The notes: generated by a model from the letters alone, not told the origin. 64,000 bases of DNA from Eustoma russellianum (GCA_036186865.1 AP025045.1:15243840-15307839); one strand, 5' to 3'. Counted from the first letter of the stretch, positions 22,104 to 34,330 are shown. A program made the numbers and translations.

Positions 22104-25100
22104 GGTGGCGCCCCGCACCCCGGCCTAGCCGAAGTCGGTGCACCCGCCGTACTTCACTAAGGAGAGTACTAGGCGTCGTTCCATACGTGCCATGATCCAT
22201 GATATAATGCATGGATTTTCGCGCTCACACGTAAATAAGTAAGCGAAACCGTGACAGAATTTAAAACTTCAAATTAAAAGCATCCACATGACCATTCAAA
22301 GTATACAGCCCAGATGAAAAGTATCGAAAGACACAAAAACAAATGTTTTCCATCCCAAATACATCATCAGTCATCAGTCATAGCTGGCTAGTCATGTCTC
22401 CTAAATCCGTCCACTCCTTGCTGCGCTCACGGGTAGGGGAACCTAGGTTCTTCCTCAATCCACTCTACTTTATTCCTTGCAGCCTCTGGGAGGAAAAATA
22501 GCGGGTGAGTGACAAAGTCACCAGCAAGTATACTATAGTAAATGAGGATTGAATGGAAAGTGCGTACAAGAACCGAACCCCAAAAAACAATTTCGGCTTA
22601 GAAGCATACCTGTCCTCCATCCAATACTCGATAGGGATCAACACTTAATGTATCAAGATCATGACTTAAACAAAATCGTTACTTAATAAAAAATATAACA
22701 ATAGAAGACTCTAACTCGCATCAATTCATAACATAATAAGAATCATCACTTAATGAAGTCATACTTAGGATCTACAAGGTCATTACAACTTAGTCTAAGT
22801 ATCATGTGTCACTACACAAGGACTCCATAAACGTGATATGCATGCATATGTACGTGTGATACATCATGATAAAAATGAGAGTATGACTTTTCATGCTTTT
22901 CTTTCAAATCATCATCGTCAGAAAACAACAGAATGTTCAGATCTATCTTCCCGGATCTGAGGCGGTAACGTCTCTCCTTCGAATCTATTATTCCCGGATT
23001 CGGAACGGTAGCGTCATCACTTATCGGGTCTATTCTCTCCGGGCCCGAACGGTCATTATCAGGTCTATTCTTCTCCGGGCCTGAACGGTCATATCATCAG
23101 ATCAATTAACCCGGATCTGGGCGGGTTCTTACTGGCCAGGCTCATACACACTCACACGGTACCGGTGGGGAAGCGTTCTTTTAAAAAAATAGGATCATCT
23201 TTTTAAAACGCTTTTCATTTTTCTTTCGCACAAAACCAATGCCATAAATCATGTAAGTGACGATGATGCATTGCATGACATGTAGTATGCAAACCATGGC
23301 ATAACGCGTTACATATACATATATGTACGTCTCGTCGCTATGCTGGAAAATTTCCAGCTTAGTGGCGCCAACTTCTCTTTAGAGATTTCCTTTTAAAATA
23401 ATCATTTTAAACTAAGTGGTTCGCATGTACTCCATCATATATGTCTTAAGTGATTGCCATGAAAGTTTTACGGAATTGCGATATTAATAGGGGAATCATT
23501 TATTCTTTTTCATAAAGCGGGTACAAACTAAATTCTGGAATGACCTATTTCACTATAAAATTTATTGTGACCAACCCGTAAGTCCTTTTTTGGTAATTTA
23601 AACTCTACAGCTTAATAAACAAACTGGACTAGTATCCTACCAAAATTTAGCCCAATTGCATTTTTCTAAGGTCCAATTCCAGATCATGCAACACGCCACA
23701 CTAATTCTGTCAGTCCAGCGAATTTCAGCCTGACCCATTTTAGTAGAAAATTCATTAAAAATAAACTGTAACCTCTTTGGTCAAAATTCCAACTCTCGCC
23801 TTTACTTCATTCATAGGGTTAGTGTAATACCGCAAATTAGCTAATTTTTATACTTCTAAGGTCCATTTCAAGGCTACTCAACGAGTTACTTAAATTCTGT
23901 CCAGTGCAGTATTCTCAGCAGGGCCAACTTTACTAGGAAATTTATTAAAAATAAACCGTAGCTCCTTTTAATGAAATTTCAACTCTCACATCTAACATGC
24001 ACATAAAAATAGTGTCATACCAAAAATCAACTAAATTGAAAGTTCCTAAGGTCTCTTTTCAGGTCTCACAAAACAGCCCAATTTTCTGTCCTGTTCCAGT
24101 AAATTTCCTAGTTTGTCACATTTCCTTCCTAAATGACCTTAGCTTTCATTTTTGTCATAAACACTTAATTAATCATCAAACTTACTCTTTTTATAGGAAA
24201 TCTACAGGTTTAACATGCTACAAACATCATATGAAAATCTCTTACCAAGCATTTTGTACACACCAATACATCATCCTTTGGATAATCATATAACATTCCT
24301 ACTAAAACAACACTAACAATGATTTTGGGTGCGTTTATCACCAACAGACCCTTTTTCGGTGCATGCAAGACAAGATGATGTATCCAAGTACATGTTAAGC
24401 TTAACACACACACAAGAGCATAACCTTGTCTCTACTTTACCACTTAAGTTGTCATTTTCATGCAAAATCACTCTTATTTCCTTCACCCTCTCCACCGTGT
24501 GCCCTTTTCATGGAAAAGAAAAGATCCTTAACATGTTCAACGTAGATTAACACATAATGGTGCATAAAAACCACAAAGATTCTATCTTTAAGCAAAGACA
24601 CATACCTACACACCATTTGGCCCCTAGGCCAAAAGTTTAGGCATCAAAACTTAACACATCACAACTAACATTAAATCTTAAGTTCATCTATCCATTCATG
24701 CAAACACTCTCACATTCAAGCCACAAAGAATATAGTGTACTTGCCTTTTGCTTACTCTTCTTGAAAGGTGTATGTAAAGTGGAAACCTTTCTCCTCTTCT
24801 ATACTTGCACCCCACGGTGGTGGAAAGAAAAGAGATAGAAGGGTTAGTTTACATTCTTAACTAAAGTATGCACTTAGTGAGGGCTAGATGGACTTACCAA
24901 AAAGAGCTTGAGTTGTATCCAAGCTTCTCTAGGCTAGAGTCCTCAAAAGCTTGAGATTCTTGAGCCTAGTGACCCTTGAAGGTCACAGTTTAGGGCAAAA
25001 GAGATGAGTGAGTTTTTAAGCTAGATGAAATGTAAGGGTTTTCCTTGAATAGTTGAGTATGCATTTACCTAATCCTCTTGAGCTTGTATGAATCTTAAGC

Positions 25101-25969
25101 CTCCTTGGTGTACCCTTTGGTCGTGTGGTTTGGAGAGAAAGGAAGGGAAGAAGTTCTTCTTGCACTTGAAGTTCTTGAATGTTTAGAGAGGTTTGAAGAA
25201 TTCTCAAGTGTGATCTTTTGGAGGGAATTCTTCTTTTTTTGGCTATGTTTAGCCGTTGGGGAGGGGTGTAAGAGGGGTTATAATTACTATGGTAAGGTTA
25301 AGGGGAGTAACTATGGTTACTTTAGTAAACCAAGGTTACTTTATTCTTAACATTAGTTACTTTAGTCTAACCATGATTACTTTTAAAACTAACCTTAGTT
25401 ACTTTCTTTAATCATGGTTAGTTTAACTAGGGTGTAGAAAAGCCTCCCCCCGATTGGCCATTGCCTTATTACCCGGCGGTTGGGGTCTTTAATGATCCCA
25501 ACATGCCTTAACTAGGGTAGTTTCCCCCCTTTTTTATACTATTTAGTTTATTTTCTTTTCTTTTGTTCCTTTAAAATGGTTAATTAAAAATTTCTTGAGC
25601 CCTCTTTGGGCTAAGGGCCGAAAGAAAGGAAAGGGAAATGTTGGGTTGTAGCCAATTTTCTTACTATTACCCACTTGTTCTAAGGGCTTGTTAGCTTACT
25701 TAGAAGATGGCCCTTTAAAATCTTAAGAATTTCAATTAGGGCCTTCCCTAACCTTGGGGCCGAAACCTTCCAAGCTCTTGGGGTGAATTAGGCCTCTCCT
25801 CATGGTCCAATATTTATGCTCTAATAACATATACATATATTACTTCCTATGACGTAATCTATAATAATAATCGTCATCGGCTCAATAAATTATAATTGAA
25901 ATCTTATCTTGTCACATATTCTCTTAAATAGATCATAGGTACAAAAGGATTCCCTATTGGGTTACAACA
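22104..25969 (-). repeat. Tekay-A 5' LTR (3.9 kb)
   Basis: Matches 3326-7198 throughout. Its inner terminal dinucleotide has decayed (GGTGGCG for TGTGGCG). It has the hairpin array at about 22938-23119, box and acceptor-like end at 22486-22522, and a donor-like site at 24896-24897. It ends TTACAACA at 25969, followed by GGGAG. Confidence 0.9.
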
Positions 25970-26695
25970 GGGAGATAATTGGATAGATGTAGCAGCAGAT
26001 ATATGGAGTGACTTAAAATTCAGATATGGAAGTGCAGATGCATTCAGACTATCGGATCTGCAAGAGGAGTTTTATGGAATAAGGCAAGGTTATAACTCTG
26101 TGACTGATTATTATACCTAGTTAAAGGCAATATGGGAAGAATTGTCAGTATTAATATGTGTACCTAGCTGTGCGTGTACAAGATGTACCTGTAATTCGGC
26201 TGTCCAGTTTAATAAATTCTCGGAAAATGACTGTATAATCAAGTTTTTGAAAGGACTTAATGATGAATTTGAGGCAGTTAAATCTCAGATCTTATTAACT
26301 ACTCCATTACCTGATCTGAAGTCAGCCTTTGCTATGGCTGTAAAGCTTGAAAGGAAACTTGCTTATACTAAACATCGGGACATTTTGTTAACAATCCATC
26401 AACGGTGATGAATGTGATTTTTGATTCTAGACTTAATTCTTATGTGCCAAAATCTAATGCCTCTGGTGCAGTGGGATCTCAGAGGCCTTTGGGAAGGGGA
26501 TACAGGAGAGATGTTGGTAGGTTTGGGTCAGGTGGTGTTAGAGTGCCATACTGTACTCATTGTAATATGACAGGACACACCATAGACGGGTGTTATAAGA
26601 AACATGGATATCATCCTGGTTTTAAAACAAAGGCACAGGTGAATATGGCGAATGGAGATGTTTGCAGTAATAATAGAGCGCAACAGTTTTGTTAG
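25970..26695 (+). pseudogene. Copia-1 gag, C-terminal part with zinc knuckle
   Basis: Resumes the gag frame broken at 3320. DIWSDLKFRYGSADAFRLSD, then FNKFSENDCIIKFLKGLNDE and LKSAFAMAVKLER are typical UBN2-type copia capsid sequence. A stop (TAG at 26118) precedes LKAIW and another shift lies near 26405. A zinc knuckle CTHCNMTGHTIDGC (C-X2-C-X4-H-X4-C) followed by YKKHGYHPGF stands at about 26550-26625. Gag would coat the element RNA. Broken by the nested insertion, at least one stop and one frameshift. Confidence 0.85.
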
Positions 26696-27138
26696 ACAGG
26701 GAGTCAGATGGATTATGAGTTGTATGAGGCTTATAAAGGGTATGATCAGGAGCACTTTAGTCCTGGTACTCAATTGCCACAAAGACTGACACAGGAGCAA
26801 TATGCCCAGCTTGTTAGTTTCCTACAGGAGAGACCGGAGAAAGGCAGGAAATCTATTCCAGAGATTGGCATGAGCAGTAACACACCTTATGCCATAATGT
26901 CAGCTCAGAAAGGCACTGTGGAAGGTAATATGTCATGTAACCTATATGCTCAAAACTTAAATACATGAATTCTAGATTCTGGAGCTAGGGATTATGTTTG
27001 TTCTTTCCTTGTGTTGTTTGATACCTTTTATCCAGTTTCTTCTCTTTGTGTTAGACTACAAGACAAAACCTTTGCACATGTGTCTCATATTGGAACAATC
27101 ACAGTAAAGCCACAGTTAGTGCTTTTTAATGTTTTCAT
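26696..27138 (+). pseudogene. Copia-1 protease region, degenerate
   Basis: After a short linker, LDSGARDYVCS near 26968-27005 is the copia aspartic protease motif (normally D-S-G-A-T/S-x-H), so the catalytic aspartate remains but the following histidine is replaced. A stop stands just before it (TGA at 26966-26968), and frame changes follow before FNLISLSQLTKHDSFDISF, the usual protease-to-integrase bridge. Confidence 0.7.
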
Positions 27139-28200
27139 GTGCCTACCTTTGCTTTCAACTTAATCTCCCTGAGTCAACTCACCAAACACGATTCTTTTGA
27201 TATTAGTTTTCATTCTAATATGTGCTTCATACAGTATGTACAGACCAAGCAGATGATTGGTTCAGCTGAACTGAACCAGGGTCTGTATCATCTACAAGGT
27301 CCTTGCAAATCTTCTTCACCAACAGTCTCTTGTTCATTCTCTACCTCTACTGTTTGTGTAGCCAACGTATCCTCAGATTCATTGCTTTGGCATTCAAGAT
27401 TGGGACATGTGTACACACCAAGAATAATAGAAGTTTAGAAGCTATAGCCTTTAGTGGTAGTACCACATGATGATTGTAGTTGTGAAGTATGTCCCCTTGC
27501 AAAACAAAAGCGGACACAATTCCTCGTTTCAGCTTCAGTTACATATTGTCCTTTTTCTCTTGTACACATGGATATATGAGGGCCTTATAAATACTCTACA
27601 ATGTATGGTCAAAAGTATTTCCTTACTATTGTAGATGATTACTCCAGATTATGTTGGCTTTACTTGTTGAAATCTAAATCAGAAGCAAGGCTTGTGATAC
27701 AAAGTTTCCATCAATATGTTTCTGTGTAGTTAGATGCTAAAATAAAAATCATTAGAACTAAAAATGGGCAAGAATTTAACATGCTTTCATTTAATTCCAC
27801 CCATGACTTTATAGATCAAACCAATTGTGTGAATACACCTCAACAAAATAGACTGGTTGAACGAAAACATCAACATCTCTTGTCTGTTTCTAGGGCTCTC
27901 AGGTATCAATCCAATCTTCCTTCTTCCTACTGGGGGTTATGTGTCCAGCATTCAGCTTATCTTGTCCATATTGCTCCAACACCAGTTCTTAACGATTCAA
28001 CTCAATACCAACTCCTTTACAAGTCAGCACCTTGTTACAATAACCTTAAAGTTTTTCGATGCCTATCTTTTCGAAGCAACACCCATTCACATAAGAAGAA
28101 GTTTGCTCCTAGGGCCAGAAGAAGTGTTTTCTTAGGATTATCATACATTACAAAGAGCTACATCCTTCAAGCCTTTAAATTAAGGATGTATATGTGTCCA
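27139..28200 (+). pseudogene. Copia-1 integrase, degenerate
   Basis: Zinc-finger segment WHSRLGH with CEVCPLAKQ about 100 bases on, then the catalytic core: VDDYSRLCWLYLL carries the first region, TKNGQEFN replaces the usual second catalytic D with N, and TPQQNRLVERKHQ has the third catalytic glutamate region. PHKKKFAPRARRS-like basic motifs and VFLGLSY close the domain. Stops at 27436, 27580 and 27730 break it. Integrase would insert the cDNA; this copy cannot work. Confidence 0.85.
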
Positions 28201-28760
28201 GCGATGTTTTCTTCTACGAACAGATTTTTCCTTATGCTTTTGATGCAGCAGTGACTTCACCCTCTATTCCTGTTGTTAATGAGTCTCCTCCTATCCTGAC
28301 AACTCCTATCCTTGATGCCCCAACACCTTTACATTCCTCCCCTTCTTCTACTTCCAATAGTTCTTTACACCCTGAGGAACCTGCCACCTTGATCATACCT
28401 TCTTCTCCTTCTTTCTCAGGACCTCATTCTTCCTCATCTTCAACTTCCAGTTTATCTCCTCCAACTTCCATTACTCCTCCAACTGTTGATTTGCCTCCTT
28501 ATGCACTGGTCATTGACTTACCATTACCAGCCGATACCACACAGCCTGAATATTCAATGATAAATAGGGCCAAACGTACTAAGGTTGTACCAGCATACTT
28601 GCAAGACTATTGCTGCAATCAAGCTTGTATTTCTCCTTATGCTTTGCATCATTTTGTATCTTATGATTCTTTAGCTCAAGAATATAGATCTTATGCTTTA
28701 AGTCTTGTTACACATAAGGAACCAAACAGTTATGCAGAAGCAGCTGGTTCTCCTGACTAG
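28201..28760 (+). pseudogene. Copia-1 integrase-RT linker, Ser/Pro-rich
   Basis: A 188-codon open stretch rich in serine, threonine and proline, ending SYAEAAGSPD. The low-complexity linker and the SYAEA motif before RT are characteristic of plant copia polyproteins. No catalytic role is known. Confidence 0.7.
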
Positions 28761-30167
28761 AAGGAGGCTACGAGTTGTGAACTTGGTGCTTTAGATGCTA
28801 AACAAACGTGGAAACTAGTGACCTTGCCCTTAGGAAAGATACTCATTGCATGTAAGTGGGTTTACAAAGTCAAGTTGAATCCTGATGGACAAGCGAATAG
28901 ATACAAGGCCAGGCTTGTGGCAAAGGGATACACCCAACAATATCGCATTGATTATCAAAAGACCTTTTTCTCCTGTAGCAAGAATGAGTATGGTCAGGGT
29001 GATTTTAGCAATGGCAACTCAACATCATTGGCATATTCATCAACTGGAAATCAACAATGCTTTTCTTCATGGAGACCTTCATGAAGACATCTACATGACA
29101 CCACCTTCTGTGATCGTCCTACCTAAACCTGGTCTTGTATGTAAGCTTCAAAAGTCTCTGTATGGTCTTAAACAGGCTAGTAGAGAGTGGAATGCCACCT
29201 TGACTAAGTTTCTGCTTGCTAATGGTTTCCGGCAATGCAAATCTGACTACACACACTCTTCCTAAAACATGTTGGCTCTTCTCTTCTATGTCTATTAGTT
29301 TAAGTTGATGACATCATTGCCACTTGTGACAATGAGGGGGTCATTGCAGATGTGAAAAGGTCATTACATGATGAGCTTAGGATCAAAGATTTGGGCAGGC
29401 TCAAGTACTTTCTGGGTTTTGAAGTGGCTCAACCAAAGGGAGGAATACACATTAATCAGAGGAAGTACACCATTGAGCTTCTTGAGCAGACATGATTTCT
29501 AGATGCCAAGCCAGCTAAAAGCTCCATGGAAAGTCATGTTAGCCTAGCAAAAGATGATTCACATATGCTTCAAGAAGTATCACAGTATAGGAAGCTGGTT
29601 GGGAAGTTTATCTACCTTACTATAACCAGAACAGATATATCTTTTTCTGTTCAGCAATTAAGTCTGTTCTTAGATTGCCCCACAGAAAATCATTTGAAGG
29701 CAGCTCATAGGGTCTTGAGATATGTGAAAGGAACTATTGGTCAGGGACTATTATTTCAAAGAAGTGGAGCTCTTAAACTCAAGGCATTTGTTGATGCTGA
29801 TTGGGGAGGGTGCAGTGATACAAGGAAGTCAATCACAGGGTATGATGTGTTCCTTGGAGATGCATTAGTGTCTTGGAAGGCTAAGAAGCAGACTACAGTT
29901 TCAAGATCTTCAGCTGAGGCTGAATACAGGACCATGGCAATGGTGACTTGTGAAGTTGTATGGCTACTAGCATTGCTAAAAGATCTCAAGGTGAAAGGGC
30001 AGACTCCAGTGGAGGTTTTCTGTGACTGTAAGAGTGCTATATATATAGCTAAAAATCATGTTTTCCATGAGCATACTAAACACATAGAAATTGATTGTCA
30101 TGTTGTTAGAGATAAAGTGCAAAAAGGGATATTAAAATTGATGCATATTAGGACGGAGTTGCACTAA
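28761..30167 (+). pseudogene. Copia-1 reverse transcriptase and RNase H, frameshifted
   Basis: RT: ACKWVYKVKLNPDG, RYKARLVAKGYTQQ, then after a frameshift near 28960 NNAFLHGDLHEDIYM, SLYGLKQASREWN and, after another, VDDIIATCDN (the usual YVDD preceded by a stop-bearing stretch) and LGRLKYFLGFEVAQ. RNase H: TRTDISFSVQQLS, LRYVKGT, VDADWGGCSDTRKSITGY, SWKAKKQTTVSRSSAEAEY, TKHIEIDCHVVRD. The RNase H part (from 29526) is open for 213 codons. Stops before YVDD and at 29493 kill the polyprotein. Confidence 0.9.
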
Positions 30168-30238
30168 GGCTCTTGATATTAAAAGGTTTAATCAGTAAAG
30201 AGGCACACTTGGATTGCATAATTTATACACCAGGCCCA

Positions 30239-30249
30239 GCTTGGGGGGT
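30239..30249 (+). promoter_or_regulatory. Polypurine tract of Copia-1
   Basis: AGCTTGGGGGG plus one T immediately precedes the TGTTAAAG start of the 3' LTR; the primer for plus-strand synthesis. Confidence 0.8.
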
Positions 30250-30660
30250 TGTTAAAGACGATAGCAGTAGCAGGCAAGAAGCAGCAGCTGAAGTCAGCAA
30301 CCGAAGTTCATGATCCGTGCCAAGAAGGATGAATGAGTGTTGGATCACTGCAGCAATCAACGATTAAGATGCTTAGAAGCTGTGTTTGTTTGATAAATGG
30401 AGGAGACATAGAGGATCACGTGATGAAACCAAGAGTGATTCAAGGAGTAGTGCGAATGTGCGAGACGAAGAAGAAGAAGTTTGGCGCGAGTGTTATGTAA
30501 ATATGTGAATTGACCATTGTACCCTTTTAGTTATATTCTAGATTCATTCAGTTAGGGGACATTCTTGTTCTTTTACATGTTTGCTTCTTCTTCATATTAG
30601 CAGCGGACGAAATTGAAAGGCAGTTAAGATTTTGTAACCTTGGCATAAATAAAATTCTCT
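30250..30660 (+). repeat. Copia-1 3' LTR
   Basis: TGTTAAAGAC start; aligned to 2583-2968 and continuing about 25 bases further (AACCTTGGCATAAATAAAAT). It contains an AATAAA-like signal near 30648. The end is placed at 30660 by the CAAAT duplication; an end in CA at 30662 is equally possible. Confidence 0.8.
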
Positions 30661-31141
30661 CAAATTGCTTGATTTTTCTTCATCATTATCCTTTCTCTTT
30701 TTTGATTTTGCTTGTGCTGCTTTATTTCATTGATTGATTTGAGTGTTTGCCGAGATTTTTCACACAAATAATATTGGGTGCAAGAACAAAAATAAAGAAA
30801 CGTAATAAAGAGAAGCAATAAAGTAACAGTGCAAGGGTTTCGAATCAAATAGACCAACGGGAATCCCAAAGAAAAAACCTGTCGGAGTTGACAAAGATGG
30901 AATCTACACCAAAAACCAAGAGCGCCGACAGAGAGTGCATGGAATAAAGGGGCGAACCCTAATAAACATTCGGGCGTGCAGTCGATAATTAAGAGAAGAT
31001 AATCGTAAACCTAGATCGTAGAAAGAGAAATCTAGAGAAACCAAGAAGTCATCGCCGGCGAGTTCGTCGACCATCTCCATTGTCACCCTGTATGGCCGTC
31101 ATCGAATTTCTGTGTGTGTGTGTGTATATGTATATATATGT
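30661..31141 (-). other. Host strip between two copia elements, promoter/first-exon-like
   Basis: Unique-looking DNA. It contains the candidate exon described next and, at its right end, a (TG)n(TA)n microsatellite at about 31110-31141 that would lie in the 5' untranslated region. Between 30661 and 30900 I see nothing but T-rich, intron-like sequence. Confidence 0.35.
30904..31086 (-). CDS. Possible first exon of a host gene (unidentified)
   Basis: A minus-strand frame starts MTMEMVDELAGDDFLVSLDF. The first part is acidic and protein-like, and the GC content is higher than the surroundings. A good 5' splice site (GATCTAG/GTTTACG) occurs near 31015, so only about 24 codons may be coding, with the rest of the 60-codon frame being intron. 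No family is recognised. If real, Copia-1 lies in its first intron in the opposite direction, and a T-rich CAG acceptor at about 2519 would open exon 2. The frame is short, so chance is a serious alternative. Confidence 0.3.
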   Translation of the reverse strand: MTMEMVDELAGDDFLVSLDFSFYDLGLRLSSLNYRLHARMFIRVRPFIPCTLCRRSWFLV

Positions 31142-31385
31142 TGTGCAACAGACCAAAGATGCAAAATTGGCAGAAATTCAAAGAGGCAAGATAGGCAGAG
31201 AACGAGCAGAAAAAATTTTTCTGTATATTCTTCTATGTATATTCACAATCTTTTACATGTTAACTTATAGAATTTTCTTACACCTGTATAAGAAAACTGA
31301 ATAAATGTAAATTAATTACAATTATTTACAATGAAATCAAATCTGCCCTAATATCTAAGATTCATTCTAATTAGGAATGCTAATA
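31142..31385 (-). repeat. Copia-2 3' LTR
   Basis: 244 bases, TGTGCAACAG...GCTAATA on the plus strand, aligned end to end with 36357-36600. Confidence 0.9.
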
Positions 31386-31975
31386 CCCGCACTCAAGTTG
31401 AACAATGGGATAAAAAATGTTCAACTTGCACAAGATAACTTCAAACAATCTTCCATTGATTGCCTTAGTGAATACATCTGCTAACTGATCCTCTGATCGG
31501 TCGAACGATAACTCAACCAACCCTCCTTCCAACATTTCCTTGATGAATTGTCGATTAATTTCTATATGTTTGGTTCGATCATGTTGTACTGGATTCTCAT
31601 ATATGCTAATAGACGCTTTGTTATCACACAATAGTGGCGTAGGTAGATTCACCGGCAAACCAATATCTTTGAATAACTTTTGGATCCACATTATCTTAGT
31701 AATTCCTTTTACTATTCGACAGAATTCCGCCTCAGCAATAGACAGAGCTAAAGCCTTTTGTTTCTTGCTTCTCCAAGTCACAAGATTACCGAGAATAAAC
31801 TATCAAGAAGTAGACTTTTTATCCACTAAACTACCAACCAAGTCAGCATTTGTATATGCATAAATATTCAAGTGTCTATTATTCTGAAATACAATGCCTC
31901 TACCTAGTGTATACTTCAGATATCGCAAGACACGCATAACTGCATCCATATGGTGCTCCTGGGTACTATGCATGA
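31380..31975 (-). pseudogene. Copia-2 RNase H
   Basis: Minus strand. TWRSKKQKALALSIAEAEF, LLCDNKASISIYENPVQHD, TKHIEINRQFIKEML and SEDQLADVFTKAI are the classic C-terminal copia RNase H motifs. The 133-codon open part from 31781 to 31380 is complete at its C-terminus; the upstream portion (TNADLVGSL) carries a stop near 31800. It would degrade RNA in the RNA-DNA hybrid. Confidence 0.85.
31386..31397 (-). promoter_or_regulatory. Polypurine tract region of Copia-2
   Basis: Minus-strand CTTGAGTGCGGG directly before the 3' LTR is the usual PPT of this copia type. Confidence 0.7.
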
Positions 31976-32920
31976 ACTAACTGACCACACTTACTTCAAA
32001 GGCAATGTCAGACCACGCGTGTGATAAATAGATTAGCTTGCTAACCAAGCGTCGATACTGTCCCTTATCTGCAGGAGTTGTCCCATGAACAACTTTTAAC
32101 TTATGATTTACTGCCATAAGAGTGTCACAAGGTTTACGGTCAAGCATTCCTACTTTCGCAAGTAGATCCAAGATATATTTCCGCTGAGATATGTATATTC
32201 CTGATTCTGACCTCAAGACCTCAATACCCCAAAAGTACTTTGGTCCTCCAAGATCCTTCATCTTAAATTTAGTAAACAGGTGCTCTCGAAGACAAGCCAT
32301 TTCTTCAGTATCGTTTCCCGTGACTACCATGTCATCTACATATATGAGCAAACATGTTACCAAACCTTCTCTCTGTTTAATGAATAATGTGTGGTCTGCA
32401 TTACTTTGATGGTATCCATTTTGCTTCATGACTCTAGTAAACTAGCCAAACCATGCCCGAGGAGATTGTTTTAGTCCTGATAGGTCTTTCTTTAATCTAC
32501 ATACTTCTCTCGTCTTAAACCCTGCGGAGAAACCTAGAGGAGGATTTATATATAACTCTTCTTCTAGGTCACCATATAAGAATGCGTTCTTGACATCAAA
32601 CTAGTGGAGAGGCCAATTCTGAGTTGCAGCAATAGAAAACAATATTCTGATAGTGTTAGTCCGGGCCACAGGTGAAAATGTCTTTGAATAATGAGCATCA
32701 TATGTCTAGGTATATCCTTTTGCCACAAGACGGGCCTTGTACATTTCAATACTCCTATCAGCTTTGTATTTAACCGTAAACATCCATCGGCAACCAAAAG
32801 ACCTTTTTCCAAGAGGAAGAACACATTTTTCTCATGTTTCGTTTTTTTCCAATGCCTGTATTTCAGTCATCATGGCTTCTTTCCACCTTGGTTGACCATA
32901 GGCTTCTTCCATTGTTTGTG
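31976..32920 (-). pseudogene. Copia-2 reverse transcriptase, stops and frameshifts
   Basis: Minus strand. The downstream half (32429-31977) is open: GYHQSNADHTLFIKQ, LLIYVDDMVVTGND (catalytic YVDD intact), MKDLGGPKYFWGIEV, GIYISQRKYILDLL. Upstream, near 32700-32450, recognisable pieces (LPLGKR-like, KYKADRSIEMYKARL) lie in different frames with TAG stops. The polymerase domain is therefore not translatable as a unit, although its active site is unchanged. Confidence 0.85.
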
Positions 32921-34330
32921 GTACCTTTTCTGAGCACAAAGACACAAAGAACCCTCGAGCCAGGTCTGACACTCTGTCCAAAGATGTATCTACTGGTATC
33001 TGGTCGATTTAGGAACTCGTGCTGGTGAATATCGTTCGAGAGGTACTCCTCGCTTAGCCCTGGGGGTAAGACTCGTACCTACAGTTGCCCACTAAAAGTA
33101 TCCGTATATGCTTATGGGGTAATTGGGTGGTCAAGGAAAACATCTATGGGGATACAGAGGTCAATATAGTTGTCTGAAGCAAGGTTAGTGTCAGGATCAT
33201 TATCAGGATTTTTATCAGCAATAGTAATAGACTGTACATTACGTGTATCAGAATTCGTTACATTTGGTACTTAATTCCTTGGTGGAGGATCATTAGATAG
33301 TACAGGGGCCATGGGTTGTGCAGTATCGAGAGCATCAGCTTAGTCGGTGCCATCTACTTATCGTGTTGGAATGGCTGTCGGATAGGTACGTGGTGGCACC
33401 AACCAATCTAGGGTTCCATCATCTGAGATCTCCCCTTGAATCCAAGATTGGGAGGGGTAGTAGTACTCGGTTTTGAGAAAAACAGAGTTTATGGTAATAT
33501 GGATAGGGTGGGTGCAAGGATTATAACAACGATATCCCTTTTGAGTAGTGGCATAACCAACAAAGATGCACCTTTCAGCGTAGGGATCAAGTTTGGTCTA
33601 TTCGTGTTTGGGATATGAATAAATATCGTACAACAAAACACCCGCGAAGGTAGGGCAAAGATTAAGGGAATAGCATGTTGTGCAGACAGTGTTTGGGTAG
33701 GTGTTTGCTAATAAAGAGTTTTTGAGTGTAGATGGTTGACAAGATAAGTAGCTGTGGATACTGCCTCTGGCCAGAAACTCATCGGAACATGAGAATTAAA
33801 CATCATGACCTGGGTCATTTCAAGAATAATACGATTGCGATGCTCTACCACCCCATTTTATTCAGGAGTATGAGACAAGAAGTCTGATGGATAATACCCT
33901 TGTCATGGAAGAACTGGCCTAGGCCCCCATCAAGATATTCACCTCCATTATCAGATCAAAGGATTTGATTTTTGGTGTCAAACTAGGTGTGTACCACGTT
34001 GTAAAAATGAACAAACTTTTATTATACTTTAGATTTATGTTTTAGAATATACAGCTACGTCATATGAGAAAAATCGTCGACAAATATTACATAATAATTA
34101 AAACCAAGGGAGTAGTATATAGAGAGGGGTCCCATACATCAGAATGAATCAAGTTAAACATACGGTCAACTTTAGTAGTATTGGCCAAATAAGATGCCCG
34201 AGTTTTTTTTGCCCAGAGGCATGTATCACAATGTTTACTATTTGATTTGGAAGTGAAAAAGGTAGGAAATAAATGCTGTAAGTAGTAAAATGAGGGATGC
34301 CCTAACCGGCGATGCCACAACCACACATGC
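32921..34330 (-). pseudogene. Copia-2 integrase and linker, degenerate
   Basis: Minus strand. The most intact piece is 34326-34087, WLWHRRLGHPSFYYLQHLFP with CDTCLWAKKTR, the HHCC zinc finger, then FNLIHSDVWDPS with the first catalytic aspartate. Catalytic-core residues further on (about 33980-33550) are in scattered frames with several stops, and 32921-33500 corresponds to the low-complexity linker. Confidence 0.75.

Larger units (their letters stand above)
3326..25969 (-). mobile_element. Tekay-A: Ty3/gypsy chromovirus, deleted and invaded by Tekay-B
   Basis: Minus-strand element with LTRs 3326-7198 and 22104-25969, a PBS matching initiator-tRNA-Met at 22090-22101 and a polypurine tract at 7199-7212. 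Its pol remains only from mid-RT to the chromodomain (7213-9682), and its leader only at 21941-22103. Gag, protease and half of RT are gone, replaced by Tekay-B. The order RT, RNase H, integrase, chromodomain places it in the chromovirus branch. It sits in Copia-1 gag with a near-perfect 5-bp duplication. Confidence 0.9.
2583..30660 (+). mobile_element. Copia-1: Ty1/copia retrotransposon interrupted by nested Tekay elements
   Basis: Two similar LTRs (2583-2968 and 30250-30660) bracket gag, protease, integrase, reverse transcriptase and RNase H in the copia order. Integrase before RT defines copia. The body is split after the gag codons ending SIAQG at 3320 and resumes at 25970 with DNWIDVAADIW in the same frame, so 22.6 kb in between is a later insertion. 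The 5-mer CAAAT stands on both outer sides (before 2583 and around 30661-30665), a likely target duplication. Many stops and frameshifts make it inactive. Without the insertion it would be about 5.4 kb. Confidence 0.85.
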
